A DNA stretch of 64,000 nucleotides from Mesorhizobium sp. C432A (GTDB lineage Bacteria; Pseudomonadota; Alphaproteobacteria; Rhizobiales; Rhizobiaceae). Positions 8,741 through 17,787 of this stretch are shown here, one piece after another. Numbering within the stretch: position 1 is the first letter of the stretch; each line of letters starts with the position of its first letter. Under the pieces are notes generated by a model. The model was not told where the DNA came from. It made no database searches and was given only the letters and a program-made list of their open reading frames with translations. A program made the position numbers and the translations under genes. The DNA is taken from positions 5,956,018 to 6,020,017 of the forward strand of contig NZ_CP100470.1 in NCBI RefSeq assembly GCF_030323145.1. Direction: 5' to 3'.

Positions 8741-9564
8741 GCGGACATCACGCCAAAGATCCGTTTCGCATTCGCGATCATGTGGTCGAGTTCGACGACA
8801 TGGTCGCCGAGATCGTTCGCAGAAGCGAGGACACCAGGGCGAATGTTCCCATGGTCGCCGATGTCGCCTACGGGGCTGACGCCACCGAAACCGTGGATCT
8901 GTTCTTTCCCGAGGGCAAACGGGACCGCCTGCCGGTGCACATGTTCATCCACGGGGGCTATTGGCGCATGTTCTCCAAGCGCGACTATTCCTACGTCGCC
9001 GAGACCGTTACGAACGCAGGTGCGATCGCGGTCATTGTCGACTACGCGCTGATGCCGACCGTCAGGATGGCCAGGATCGTCGACCAGGTGCGCCGCGCCA
9101 AGCGATGGGTATTTGACAATGTCGCACACCATGGCGGCAATCCCGGCCTGCTGACCGTTAGCGGTCATTCCGCCGGTGCGCATCTGGCAACAATGCTTTT
9201 CGACGGTGACGAGCGGGCTTCCGGCATCAAAGCTGCGCTGCTGCTTGGCGGCCTTTACGACCTGAAGCCATTGCAGATGTCGTTCCTTGCCCCCGAGATC
9301 GCGATCACCGAGGAGGAGGCCCGCCGATTCTCGCCCATCGATCACAGTTTCGATCCATCCGTGGGCGTAGATATCTTGGTCGGCGCCGATGAAACGCCGC
9401 CGTTCCACAGCCAGGCCGCACTCTTCACGGACCACCTTGACACACAGGGACTGACTGTTTCGCGCACGACCCTTGGCGGGGCCAATCACATGAGCAGCGT
9501 CCGTGACCTTGGCTTGGCTGGTACCGAGGCCTCGTCACTGCTGGCCCGCGTCGTGGCCGCCTGA
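8737..9564 (+). CDS. alpha/beta hydrolase, arylformamidase-like
   Basis: 275 aa, starting at GTG 8737 that overlaps the dehydrogenase stop (GTGA), which implies translational coupling. The HGGYWRMF oxyanion-hole motif is typical of the arylformamidase / HSL-like branch. The nucleophile is in VSGHSAGAHLA, an acidic residue is likely in the LVGADE region, and the catalytic His is in GANHMSS. It is expected to hydrolyse an ester, lactone or formamide. In this operon it could open a lactone or ester to feed the alcohol dehydrogenase; that role is inferred. Confidence 0.88.
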   Translation: MSGHHAKDPFRIRDHVVEFDDMVAEIVRRSEDTRANVPMVADVAYGADATETVDLFFPEGKRDRLPVHMFIHGGYWRMFSKRDYSYVAETVTNAGAIAVIVDYALMPTVRMARIVDQVRRAKRWVFDNVAHHGGNPGLLTVSGHSAGAHLATMLFDGDERASGIKAALLLGGLYDLKPLQMSFLAPEIAITEEEARRFSPIDHSFDPSVGVDILVGADETPPFHSQAALFTDHLDTQGLTVSRTTLGGANHMSSVRDLGLAGTEASSLLARVVAA

Positions 9565-9896
9565 GACTTCCGCCAGAAGCGCTGCTGGACGCGACCGTTC
9601 TGCAAAGTAGCGTCGCAGCATCGGGTACCGACAGCGGTGGCGAATCTCCCGCCACCGGTCCCCATACCGTAAGCCCGCCGTCGATGTCGACGTCGACGTG
9701 GTTCATGCTTTCCAGCGTGATTGAGCTTGATAACCGATGTCGGCGATCGCCGTCATGCAGGCAGCCCAGTTGAGTTCTCAAGGCTGGCCGGCCAGAGACG
9801 CCCCTCGGGGGAGAGCGAGCCGACGTTCCGTAACACCGGCCCGCAACCTTCAGAATACGATAGCCCGCGGCACCCCGGAGAAGGGAATCTGCGCTC
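9565..9896. other. non-coding gap with one stem-loop
   Basis: The gap lies between convergent genes. It holds a perfect 8-bp stem (CGGTGGCG / CGCCACCG, loop 7 nt) at 9635-9657, which could end transcripts from either side although no T-run follows. No credible reading frame was found. Confidence 0.45.
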
Positions 9897-10793
9897 TCAC
9901 ACCAGCATCGACTGCTGGGCGAAGATGCCCGCCATCGCGCCGTGCGATATTGCCAGGGTGACCGATGGCGGCGTGAGGGGGTTGGCGAGGTCGCCCGCGG
10001 CGTAGATGCCGGGCATGCTGGTTTCGCGGCGCTCGTCGACCTTGAGGATTACGCCGAGGGGCGTATCGACCGTGGCGAGGCCCAGTGATTCATGCAGGCT
10101 AGCGGACGGCTTGTTGCGCGGATGCGCGAACAGGATGTCGACCGCGACCTTGGGGCCGGTATCGAGCTTGACGGTGGCGTTATGCCCCCCGTGATGGGCG
10201 ATCTCGCTGATCCGGCCGTCGACGACAGGTATGTTGCGGCGCGCCAGACCGGCCCGGATATCGGGCGGAATGTCGTGACCATCAGCGAAGACCGTCAACC
10301 TGTCGGTCCAATCGTGGAACAGCCTGACCTGATTCATCGACTGTGGGCCGGACCAGACGAGGCCCCAATGCTGGCCGGCGACTTCAAAGCCGTCGCAATA
10401 GGGGCAGGGCACGATGGACGTGCCCCAACCTTCGGCAAAGCCCGGAACATCAGGCATCTGGTCGGCGACGCCATAGCTCAGGATCAGCCGGCGCGCGCCG
10501 AGGCTTCCGCCATCGCCAGTGAGGACGGAGAAATCGTCGATGGCCCCGGAGAGGCTGTCGGCCCGGGCATTGACCAGCCTGATCGTGGGATAGCGCGCCA
10601 GCTGCCGCCGCGCCTCGGCCAAGATGTCCAGCGGTGGCTTGTGATCGTGGCCGAGCAGGCCATGCGAGTGGCCGGCGAAGCGGTTGCGCGGCAGGCCGGT
10701 ATCGAGAACGGTGACCTTGCGGCGGGCACGGCCGAGTTGCAGGGCGCCGGCGAGACCGGCAAAGCTGCCGCCGATGATGATGACGTCATCCAT
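9897..10793 (-). CDS. NAD(P)/FAD-dependent oxidoreductase, thioredoxin-reductase-like
   Basis: 298 aa. N-terminal FAD motif IIGGSFAGLAGALQLGRA with a following TVLDTG strand, a CPYC redox pair at about residue 133 in the position of the thioredoxin-reductase disulfide, and the C-terminal YAAGDLANP motif that contacts FAD. Length and order match the single-chain thioredoxin-reductase-like class found beside regulators in many soil bacteria. It is divergent from the TetR gene at 10923, which probably represses it. A partner disulfide protein is not encoded nearby. Confidence 0.9.
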   Translation of the reverse strand: MDDVIIIGGSFAGLAGALQLGRARRKVTVLDTGLPRNRFAGHSHGLLGHDHKPPLDILAEARRQLARYPTIRLVNARADSLSGAIDDFSVLTGDGGSLGARRLILSYGVADQMPDVPGFAEGWGTSIVPCPYCDGFEVAGQHWGLVWSGPQSMNQVRLFHDWTDRLTVFADGHDIPPDIRAGLARRNIPVVDGRISEIAHHGGHNATVKLDTGPKVAVDILFAHPRNKPSASLHESLGLATVDTPLGVILKVDERRETSMPGIYAAGDLANPLTPPSVTLAISHGAMAGIFAQQSMLV

Positions 10794-10876
10794 GATGGGC
10801 TCCGTGTTGTGGATGAGGGGCTGGTTGGACCTGGTTGAAACCTACCCATCGGCTTGCGCATTTCAGAAACTACATG

Positions 10877-10902
10877 GTATCGTAATCCGAGAATTTGGAT
10901 AC
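10877..10902. promoter_or_regulatory. candidate TetR operator
   Basis: An imperfect dyad, GTATC...ATCC...GGATAC, lies just before the TetR start and in the divergent gap. TetR proteins bind such sites, but the symmetry here is partial. Confidence 0.3.
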
Positions 10903-10922
10903 TGTCAAGGACTGGAATTGTC

Positions 10923-11552
10923 GTGACCGAAAATAGCCAGGGCCGGCGCGGCCGGCCCGCCAACGAGGCGCTTGGCCAAACGATACTCGACGCTGCGTCC
11001 GAACTCTTTGTGGAATTGGGTTTTCAAGCGACCACATTGGACAAGGTCGCCCAGCGGGCGAAGATATCCAAGCTCAGCATCTATCGGCATTTCGAGAACA
11101 AGGAGGCGCTGTTCAGCGCGGCCATCTCGGCCGGCTGCCATCAGTTGTTTGCGCCACTGGCCCTTCTTGAAGGCGTCGGCGGTTCGGTCGAAGATCAGCT
11201 CATGGCGGTGGGATCATCCCTGCTTCGGACGCTGTTGAGATCAGACGTCCGCAGTGTCGAAGCCATGGTCATGGCCGACCAGACGAATCCAAGGTCGTTA
11301 AGCAAGCTCCATTTCGAAGCCGGCCCCGCCCATGTCATCGCCCAAATCGAGGTCCTGTTGCGTCAGTTGCACGCGAAGGCGGTTCTGAACGTGCCCGATC
11401 CTCTCCGGTCCGCCCGCTTGTTTGCCGCGCTTTTCAAAGGATCCGATCTTTTGATTATCGCACGCTTCGATGAGGCGAGAGCGGCGGACGACAACGAAAT
11501 CGAATCCTATTGCCGGTCGGCCGTCGCCATGTTCATCGCTGCGCACGGCTAG
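10923..11552 (+). CDS. TetR/AcrR family transcriptional regulator
   Basis: 209 aa from GTG 10923, which has AAGGA 11 nt upstream; the longer frame from 10854 runs through the likely promoter and operator. HTH at about 20-65 (TILDAASELFVELGFQATTL then KLSIYRHFENKEALF) is classic TetR. The remainder is an all-helical ligand domain resembling TetR_C_7-type AefR relatives. Divergent from the flavoprotein gene, so autoregulation plus control of that gene is expected. Confidence 0.9.
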   Translation: MTENSQGRRGRPANEALGQTILDAASELFVELGFQATTLDKVAQRAKISKLSIYRHFENKEALFSAAISAGCHQLFAPLALLEGVGGSVEDQLMAVGSSLLRTLLRSDVRSVEAMVMADQTNPRSLSKLHFEAGPAHVIAQIEVLLRQLHAKAVLNVPDPLRSARLFAALFKGSDLLIIARFDEARAADDNEIESYCRSAVAMFIAAHG

Positions 11553-12079
11553 CAGTCCGCCCTGCCCGCTAATCATTGTATTTCTGCGAAATACTCCGCT
11601 AGAGTCGCCGTCGCGATGGCGCCCATCCACCTCGTGTCGATCGCGTCGGGGTCGGACTGCGCGCCCGCCGGTGAGCGGCATCTCCTACCTGCTCCGGTCA
11701 CAGCGCTGCTTCGGCCGACCCTGTGCGGGCGAGGAAGAGAATGCCGGTTACGGACGCCAGAACCGAGCAGATGACGTGTCAGCCGCCGCGAAGGACACCT
11801 GCGGACGGAACGTTTTTTGGTACACTTGAGTACGTCCATTCGTGGGTCGGACTCCAGCGGCTCGTGCCCGACGCGCCCCGGGGAAGGCCGCTGGTGCCCG
11901 CGACAGATCCTTCCAAGGTGCGGGTCTGGAACGGCCCAAAAATTCTCTCGAGCTCCCGGAACATCGGTCCGCCCCTGTGGTTCGACAAGCAGCGGCACAG
12001 TCGATCCAACCAGGCATCGGCCCGCTTAGGACAGGCGCGAGGTCCCTATCCACAGATCTTGCGAAAATAGGAGCAAGCT
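11553..12079. other. non-coding region ahead of the Zn-dehydrogenase operon
   Basis: No convincing gene. Overlapping frames on both strands are short, Arg- and Pro-rich and lack ribosome sites. It contains the stress-type promoter at 11958. Confidence 0.45.
11958..11982 (+). promoter_or_regulatory. EcfG-type general stress promoter
   Basis: GGAAC, exactly 16 nt, then GGTT. The alphaproteobacterial EcfG consensus is GGAAC-N16/17-CGTT. It lies 97 bp before the Zn-alcohol dehydrogenase start on the same strand. Confidence 0.6.
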
Positions 12080-13255
12080 ATGCGAGCGTTGGTCTGGCAC
12101 GGCAAGGAAGACATACGCTGCGATCAGGTTTCGGACCCGGAAATTGAGGATGAACGTGACGCGATCATCAAGGTGACGAGTTGTGCCATATGCGGCTCCG
12201 ACCTTCACCTCTACCACAACTATGTGCCAGCCATGCTGCCCGGCGACATCATGGGCCACGAGATGATGGGAGAGGTCGTCGAGGTCGGCAAGGGCGTCAA
12301 CGGCGCTCTGAAGGAGGGAGACCGCATCGTCGTGCCGTTCACCATAATCTGCGGTGAGTGCGACCAGTGCAAGCGACAGAACTTTTCGGTTTGCGAACGC
12401 ACAAACCGCAAGAAGAATCTCGGTGACAAGGTGTTCGGGCACACTACCGCGGGTCTGTTCGGCTACACTCATTTGACCGGCGGCTATCCCGGGGGACAGG
12501 CGGAATACATGCGTGTGCCGTTCGCCGATGCCACGCACGTAAAGGTGCCTGACAACCTTACCGACGAGCAGGTTCTCTTCCTCGGCGATATTTTTCCTAC
12601 CGGCTGGCAGGCGGCGGCACAGTGCGACATTGAGCCCACCGATACGGTTGCGGTGTGGGGCTGTGGCCCAGTCGGGCAGATGGCCATACGCAGCGCCCTG
12701 CTGCTCGGCGCGAAACAGGTGGTGGCGATCGATTGCCTGCCGGAGCGGCTTTCCATGGCCGCGGCCGGCGGCGCCATCGCCATCAATTTCGCCGAGGAAA
12801 GTGTCGTCGAACGACTGCGGGAACTCACCGGCGGAAAGGGCCCGGAGAAGTGCATCGATTGCGTCGGCATGGAAAGCCACGTCTCGCTGGCCCAGCCCGA
12901 TACCGTCTACGATCGCGCAAAGCAGTTGATGCTGATGGAAAATGATCGACCGCACGTTCTGCGTGAGATGATCTATGTCTGCCGGCCGGCCGGCGTGATC
13001 TCGATCCCCGGCGTCTACAGCGGGCTGGTCGACAAGATTCCGATGGGACAGGCAATGAACAAGGGGCTCACCTTCCGAATGGGGCAGACCCATGTCAACC
13101 GTTGGACCGAGGATCTGTTGCGCCGCATCGAAGATGGCCAGATCGACCCATCCTTCGTCATCACGCATACCGTGGGGCTCGAGCAGGGACCCGAGATGTA
13201 CAAGGTGTTTCGCGACAAGCAGGACAGCTGCATCAAGGTTGTACTGAAACCGTAG
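12080..13255 (+). CDS. zinc-dependent alcohol dehydrogenase (MDR family)
   Basis: 391 aa. Catalytic zinc ligands are visible in AICGSDLHLYH and GHEMMGEVVEVG. The structural-zinc lobe has four Cys in CGECDQCKRQNFSVC, and the nucleotide motif is WGCGPVGQMA. The length and the extended lobe match the glutathione-independent formaldehyde-dehydrogenase-like branch common in rhizobia. AGGAG precedes the ATG by 8 nt. A GGAAC-N16-GGTT promoter upstream suggests control by the general stress sigma factor. The next gene starts 10 bp later and is co-transcribed. Confidence 0.92.
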   Translation: MRALVWHGKEDIRCDQVSDPEIEDERDAIIKVTSCAICGSDLHLYHNYVPAMLPGDIMGHEMMGEVVEVGKGVNGALKEGDRIVVPFTIICGECDQCKRQNFSVCERTNRKKNLGDKVFGHTTAGLFGYTHLTGGYPGGQAEYMRVPFADATHVKVPDNLTDEQVLFLGDIFPTGWQAAAQCDIEPTDTVAVWGCGPVGQMAIRSALLLGAKQVVAIDCLPERLSMAAAGGAIAINFAEESVVERLRELTGGKGPEKCIDCVGMESHVSLAQPDTVYDRAKQLMLMENDRPHVLREMIYVCRPAGVISIPGVYSGLVDKIPMGQAMNKGLTFRMGQTHVNRWTEDLLRRIEDGQIDPSFVITHTVGLEQGPEMYKVFRDKQDSCIKVVLKP

Positions 13256-13265
13256 GGAAATCGTC

Positions 13266-13814
13266 ATGAACGTGATTGCCAAACTTACCAACATCACCCG
13301 ATCGGCTGGCGATCCCAAAGTGCTGAAGACTGGGCAGAGTGCGGTCGCGGCCTCCGATGGCCTTGCCCGCAAGCTCGGCTGGTTCAGCATCGCGCTCGGC
13401 GTCGCCGAGCTGGTTGGCGCCGAGCGGATTGCCGGCGCGCTCGGCATGCGCGGCAAGGAAGATCTGATCCGCGCTTATGGGGCGCGGGAAATAAGCAGCG
13501 GCATACTCTCGCTTTCAGTGGACAAGCAAGCGGGGCTGTGGAGCCGGGTGGCCGGCGACGGCCTGGATATCGCGACATTGCTGACAGCGTATCGGCCTGG
13601 CAACCCAAAGCGCGATAATGTAGGCCTTGCGCTTGCCATGGTCGCCGGCATCACATTGCTCGACATCATCGGTGCGAAAAGCGTGACCGCGCGCCACTCT
13701 CGGAGCGGGACCAAGCCACGCGACTACAGCGATCGAAGCGGCTTTCCCGGAGGCACTGCCGCAGCCCGCGACCGTGCCCGCTCGCAGCGCAGCCAGGAGG
13801 CCGGCGCAGCCTGA
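13266..13814 (+). CDS. hypothetical protein with hydrophobic central segments
   Basis: 182 aa; no enzymatic motif recognised. After a charged N-terminus it has an amphipathic-to-hydrophobic stretch (GWFSIALGVAELVGAERIAGAL) and a second one (GLALAMVAGITLLDIIGAKS), so it is probably membrane-associated; the C-terminal 40 residues are Arg- and Ser-rich and polar. Similar proteins often sit beside, or are fused to, cyclase/dehydrase-like proteins in rhizobia. Its start lies 10 bp after the Zn-dehydrogenase stop with GGAAA before the ATG, so it shares the stress promoter. Function unknown. Confidence 0.8.
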   Translation: MNVIAKLTNITRSAGDPKVLKTGQSAVAASDGLARKLGWFSIALGVAELVGAERIAGALGMRGKEDLIRAYGAREISSGILSLSVDKQAGLWSRVAGDGLDIATLLTAYRPGNPKRDNVGLALAMVAGITLLDIIGAKSVTARHSRSGTKPRDYSDRSGFPGGTAAARDRARSQRSQEAGAA

Positions 13815-14070
13815 TAGAGATTGCCGAACCCCTGGCGCCATGCGACCTGGACAGGTGGCATCTCGTCAGGCCCTAACGCCAGAGGTGGTAGCTCTCGGCG
13901 AGCCGAGTTTGCTGGAACAGAGTGGACCGTCGCGCGGCCGTTCTCGCCGTCTCCTGGGTCACCGCCGCGCATGGGTTGTGTGGCCGGTGCGTTAAAGGCA
14001 CGAAGCAAGCAGCGATCCGACCGGCGTCGAGCCTTCCATGTCTCTTGCCTTGGCAAGGTTCCGGCGATCC

Positions 14071-14295
14071 TCAGGCCGAGCCGCGTTCGGGAAGCTCGGT
14101 CTCTTCCGCCACCCCTTTCCGCAGGTCTCGGCGCAAGCGTTCCGCATCGTCGGAATTATTATCGTCGTCTGTCCGCTCGAGTTCGCGATCGATTGTCTCG
14201 CGCGACCCCTCTGCCGGATCCTGTTGCGGAGATGTGTTCGGGCCGGTTTCGATCTTGCCGTCGCCGGGAACGGTGCGGTCGCGAGACTTCGTCAT
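14071..14295 (-). CDS. small hydrophilic stress-type protein
   Basis: 74 aa from ATG 14295 (MTKSRDRTVPGDGK); an upstream ATG at 14313 is in frame but the GGGAAG between them suits 14295. The protein is very polar, rich in Asp, Glu, Arg and Gly, with no hydrophobic core, like the disordered small proteins of rhizobial stress regulons. A GGAAC-N16-GGTT promoter lies 72 bp upstream on the same strand, which supports it as a real gene. Function unknown. The 256 bp between this gene and 13814 hold nothing recognisable. Confidence 0.65.
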   Translation of the reverse strand: MTKSRDRTVPGDGKIETGPNTSPQQDPAEGSRETIDRELERTDDDNNSDDAERLRRDLRKGVAEETELPERGSA

Positions 14296-14366
14296 CTTCA
14301 GCTTCCCTTTCATCTGTCATCTGCCTCGGCATCTCCGATGGCATGAATTTTGGCCGCTTCCTGCCG

Positions 14367-14391
14367 AACCGGATCGTCGACGCTTTGTTCC
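14367..14391 (-). promoter_or_regulatory. EcfG-type general stress promoter
   Basis: On the minus strand: GGAAC, 16 nt, GGTT, followed after 72 bp by the small hydrophilic protein gene. Same spacing and form as the other sites in this window. Confidence 0.6.
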
Positions 14392-14900
14392 GGGAAAGCC
14401 CCCGCAGGTTCGTGCTGGTCGGCCCGGGGCATTGGTCGATGCCCATGCCGGGAAGCATCCTATGCCAACGAGGTCGGCGGCAGCCTCATCGATGTCGTTA
14501 TCAACATGTGGGCTGTTTCGGCCCGGACACGCGAGCACGCCAGGCTCGCGGCGAGTTTTCGAACCGAAGCAGATGCGCAACGTAACAACTGGATGTATAC
14601 GGAAAAGGCTGCCTCATCCACATCGCGCTTCGGGAGGGCCGGCGGCATGCTCGCCTGGGCGGTCCGGCAGCTGGTAGCGAACTGGTCATAGGCCTTTGCA
14701 AAGCCGCGTCGATGAAGCGGGTGCGGTAGCGCTGGTCGGTGTAGCGTCGAGGCATCTGTCAATCGGAGACAAGCGCGACCGCTTTTGGGACTTCACTGTT
14801 TTTTCCACCGGGACTCGACATCTCACTATCATAGTTGATTGTGGCTGCCGGTGACCCCGCGTAATGGATAGCCATTCCAACTCTCCAACAGGAAAACGGT
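14392..14900. other. 509-bp stretch without a confident gene
   Basis: A plus-strand frame ending at 14691 contains a protein-like run (SLIDVVINMWAVSARTREH) and a minus-strand frame starting at 14755 begins MPRRYTDQRYRTRFIDAAL, but neither continues as a credible protein. Both may be worn remains of lost genes. Confidence 0.3.
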
Positions 14901-15146
14901 ATGTTGTATCCGGGTCGGTTTTTGGGGCCAAGCGAGATTGAGATGCTCGCCCAGGTTTGTCACACGGTCTGCAAAGAGCGCGCCCTACCTCTTGCTTCGC
15001 AGAACGGAGAGCGCATAGCTGCGCATATACTCAGGCTGTTTATGAACGGCTTGATTGAGCAGAATGAACTGCTCGATGCCGAGAGGAACTGGGCTCTTCG
15101 GCTTGACCGTTCGGTCCAGCAGACGATGTCACCTACGCGCACATGA
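14901..15146 (+). CDS. small hypothetical protein
   Basis: 81 aa, beginning MLYPGRFLGPSEIEMLAQV, with a predicted helical body (ERIAAHILRLFMNGLIEQNELLDAER). AGGAAAA lies 7 nt before the ATG. The hydrophobic/charged pattern and codon use are those of a real small soluble protein. It lies within the stress island, but no GGAAC promoter was found close upstream. No family recognised. Confidence 0.55.
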   Translation: MLYPGRFLGPSEIEMLAQVCHTVCKERALPLASQNGERIAAHILRLFMNGLIEQNELLDAERNWALRLDRSVQQTMSPTRT

Positions 15147-15195
15147 GAGGCCGCGGGACCCAGTTTGGTAGTCGGAAAGCCGCCAAGGCCGGTTG

Positions 15196-15220
15196 GGAAC
15201 AAACCTGACATTTGAGCGTT
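15196..15220 (+). promoter_or_regulatory. EcfG-type general stress promoter, perfect consensus
   Basis: GGAAC, 16 nt, CGTT: exact match to the alphaproteobacterial EcfG consensus, 33 bp before the ORF at 15253. Confidence 0.7.
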
Positions 15221-15252
15221 TGTAGAGCCCTTTCACCGGGCAACTCACCGAA

Positions 15253-15534
15253 ATGCTTCTTGCCGTGAATGATGCGATGTCGACGGCCGTTTTGGCGGGC
15301 AGGAGCGCCAATGCGGAAGTATTCGGTGTGGTCGACCTCACCAACAAGGCTGAGGTCGACATCGGCATCACCAGCTTGGGAAGAGCCATCCAGTTCGTGG
15401 CCAACGCCTCGGTGCTTGGATATGACATTCGCGGCGCCATGGTCTTCTATGGCGCGCCCGGCACCCGGAGCCTAAGGGCGAGAGAGTGCGAGCGCTTGTG
15501 GGCGCAGTTTGGCGGCGCGCTTCTACAGCCGTAG
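15253..15534 (+). CDS. hypothetical protein in the stress regulon
   Basis: 93 aa. Mixed alpha/beta pattern (AEVFGVVDLTNKAEVDIGI, then AIQFVANASVLGYDIRGAMV); no signal peptide or membrane segment. A perfect GGAAC-N16-CGTT promoter stands 33 bp upstream, the strongest support for a real gene. The ribosome site is weak, and GTG 15265 is an alternative start. No family recognised. An IS256-like element is inserted 112 bp downstream. Confidence 0.6.
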   Translation: MLLAVNDAMSTAVLAGRSANAEVFGVVDLTNKAEVDIGITSLGRAIQFVANASVLGYDIRGAMVFYGAPGTRSLRARECERLWAQFGGALLQP

Positions 15535-15646
15535 CTCTATCAGGACGTTCGCCCCACCCGTTCATGGGCGCACGGAGCTAGGCGCTACCCAGCCGCAGCG
15601 GGAATCTCTCGGTGCTAGGTCGCACTAAGCAGCTTTTCGGTGATGG

Positions 15647-16983
15647 GTTGTGTGCGTCAAGTTCTGCAAAATGGGCGATCATGAAACTGGTCATGCGGCT
15701 TGGCGTAGAGCGAGCTTCTTGTGCTCGCGCAGATCATCCATGTTGATATAGCGGTTGGCCTCCATCCAGTTTTCGTTGGTTTCGACGGCCAGCGCCCTGA
15801 CCAGGCGCAGGCAGCTTTCGGCGTTCGGGAAGATGCGCACGACATAGGTGCGCCGGCGGATTTCCTCGTTGAGCCGTTCAAGCATGTTGGTGGACTTGAG
15901 GTGCTTGTGATGCTGACGCGGCAGCCGGAAGAAAGTCAGCGTCTGTTCTATGGCTTCTTCCGCCCAGGTGGTCAGCCGCGGGTAGCGGGCGGACCATTTG
16001 GACAGCCACGCGGCGAGATCGGCCTTGGCCTCGGCGAGATCGCGCCGGTCGTAGAGCCAGCGCAGTTCCTGCAGACAATCGTCGCCGTGCTTCCTGGGCA
16101 GGTGATCGAGCGCGTTCCTGAGGAAGTGGACGTAGCAGCGCTGCCATGCTGCTTCCGGGATCACCTCGCCGATCGCCGCGACCAGGCCGGCATGGTCGTC
16201 GGACACGGCCAGTTCGACGCCCTTGAGACCGCGTCGTTTCAAGCCGACGAGGAAGTCCTTCCAGGCCGAGCGGCTCTCGCGATTGGCCATCTCCACGGCC
16301 AGGATCTGCCGGCGCCCGTCCCAGTCGATGCCGACCGCGATCAGCACCGCCTGGCTCATCACGATGCCGGCTTCGCGCACTTTCTCGTAGCGGGCATCGA
16401 GAATGAGGTAGGGGAATGGCTCCTGAAGCGGTCGTTCGGCAAACGCCTTCAGGCTCTCGTCCAAGCGCTTGTTGATGGCCGAGATCGACGAAGCCGAGAA
16501 CGCATGACCGCACAGCTCTTCCGTGATCGCCTTGACCTTGCGGGTCGACACGCCCTGCACATACATCTCCGCAAGCGTCGCCACCAAGGCCCGCTCGGAA
16601 CGCTGGTAGCGCTCGAACAGCTCGGTGGAGAAGTGACCCGCCCGGTCCTGTGGAACCCGCAGCTCAAGCTTGCCCACCCGGGTGACCAGGGTGCGGCCGT
16701 AGTAACCCGAGCGATACCCAAGGCGCTCAGGCGTGCGTTCGCCCTTCGAAGCACCCAGCGCCTCCTCCATCTCGGCCTCGAGAACCTCCTGCATTACCGC
16801 ACGGATCACTTCGTGCAGCCCCTCCGGGTTCGAAAGCAGAATGTCTTTGACGGCAGCGCTGGTCGATTTACCTTCTGTCTTGGTCATGGTGGCGTTCCTT
16901 CCAGGAATCGGTGACGTTGAACATCACCAGCCTGCCATGACCGCCCTCTCTCAGCGAATTTGCAGAACTCTCAGCACACTACC
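15647..16983 (-). mobile_element. IS256-family insertion sequence, copy 1, intact
   Basis: 1337 bp. The ends are imperfect inverted repeats: GTTGTGTGC...AGTTCTGCAAA at the left, and the complement of GGTAGTGTGC...AGTTCTGCAAA at the right. It is flanked by a 9-bp direct repeat, CGGTGATGG, at 15638-15646 and 16984-16992, in line with the 8-9 bp target duplications of the family. It holds one intact transposase gene. A second copy is at 39484-40823. Confidence 0.9.
15691..16887 (-). CDS. IS256 family transposase
   Basis: 398 aa, uninterrupted. The mutator-type DDE catalytic core is visible: first Asp in YLILDARYEKV, second Asp in AVSDDHAGL, and Glu in STNMLERLNEEIRRRTYV. The N-terminus (MTKTEGK, then VMQEVLEAEMEEALGA) and RLGYRSGYYGRTL are typical of the IS256 group. 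It lies 44 bp inside the left and 96 bp inside the right end of the element. Probably functional, and a possible source of the second copy. Confidence 0.93.
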   Translation of the reverse strand: MTKTEGKSTSAAVKDILLSNPEGLHEVIRAVMQEVLEAEMEEALGASKGERTPERLGYRSGYYGRTLVTRVGKLELRVPQDRAGHFSTELFERYQRSERALVATLAEMYVQGVSTRKVKAITEELCGHAFSASSISAINKRLDESLKAFAERPLQEPFPYLILDARYEKVREAGIVMSQAVLIAVGIDWDGRRQILAVEMANRESRSAWKDFLVGLKRRGLKGVELAVSDDHAGLVAAIGEVIPEAAWQRCYVHFLRNALDHLPRKHGDDCLQELRWLYDRRDLAEAKADLAAWLSKWSARYPRLTTWAEEAIEQTLTFFRLPRQHHKHLKSTNMLERLNEEIRRRTYVVRIFPNAESCLRLVRALAVETNENWMEANRYINMDDLREHKKLALRQAA

Positions 16984-17144
16984 CGGTGATGGGCTTTGAG
17001 GGGTTGAGCCAGCGTGAGAACGCCCGCCCGCATACCTGCCGCTACCTGCTTTCATGTGACTGGGCGGGGCTATTGGGGAGCCGGGTTGACCACTGGGCCC
17101 TTAGCCGAGGGAAGCACAGTACGGCAACCTCGCTCCTTTGCTGG

Positions 17145-17612
17145 CTAACATCCTTCCGCTCTCAGGGACCGGACCATGCGCATAACAACAGGGTCATACG
17201 GCTTCTTTTCGGATTTCCGATAATTCATTGTGAAAAGCGCGGCACGCTGGTTGCAGACCATAATTGCACGGACGTAGCGAATCTCGCCATTCTTGACCCC
17301 GGAGTAGCTGGCCCATTTCGGGGCTAGGCGCCGATAGGTCAGTCGCCAACCGGCCTTTTCGTCCTCGATCATGCGATGTTCGATCTCGGCGCGAAAACTT
17401 GCTTTGCCCAGTCGCGCGCCCCAAACGACCAGAAACGCGTCTCTTGGGCCCTGAAAAGCCGCGCCCTGCTCCGAATTCTGGGTCAGGACGAAATTCGGAG
17501 GAATATCGAAACTAAAGCCAAGCTGTCGGACGCCGAAGGGCTGCCACGCCTCGGCCTGAAGCAACGTGGTCCAAAAGAGAAAAACTGTAAGTCCCAGCAG
17601 TAGGCGTCGCAT
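17145..17612 (-). CDS. secreted hypothetical protein
   Basis: 155 aa. A Sec signal peptide is clear: MRRLLLGLTVFLFWTTLLQA with a likely cut after AEA. The mature part begins with a beta-rich section (FGVRQLGFSFDIPPNFVLTQ) and has two Cys (VCNQR and the C-terminal residue) that could pair in the periplasm. The pattern of SFDIPPNF, a middle LVVWGARL strand and a YRRLAPKWASY segment suggests a small globular periplasmic protein. No family recognised. It stands alone between the IS copy and the EF-hand gene; the 152 bp toward the IS hold nothing. Confidence 0.75.
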   Translation of the reverse strand: MRRLLLGLTVFLFWTTLLQAEAWQPFGVRQLGFSFDIPPNFVLTQNSEQGAAFQGPRDAFLVVWGARLGKASFRAEIEHRMIEDEKAGWRLTYRRLAPKWASYSGVKNGEIRYVRAIMVCNQRAALFTMNYRKSEKKPYDPVVMRMVRSLRAEGC

Positions 17613-17787
17613 TGCTCTGATTTAGCGCTGGCTAACATCGTGTCCAGACGGACAGAGGTCCGTGACATAAAAAATATGCATCATGGCCGCGCAGCATATG
17701 GGCGTGGGATTCGCGATTGACGGCGTGCGGTCGAAACGGCTTCCGTCCCACGAAAGGAGAGGACGCAGAGGGAATTGGTGCGTCGGT

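Noticed and set aside
12026..13456. 476-codon minus-strand frame opposite the Zn-alcohol dehydrogenase
   Set aside because: Antisense of a clear dehydrogenase with full motifs; the translation has no family pattern and spans two genes. GC-rich third positions keep such frames open.
15080..15108. GGAAC...CGTT pair inside the small gene at 14901
   Set aside because: Spacing is 18 nt, outside the 16-17 nt of EcfG promoters, and it lies within coding sequence.
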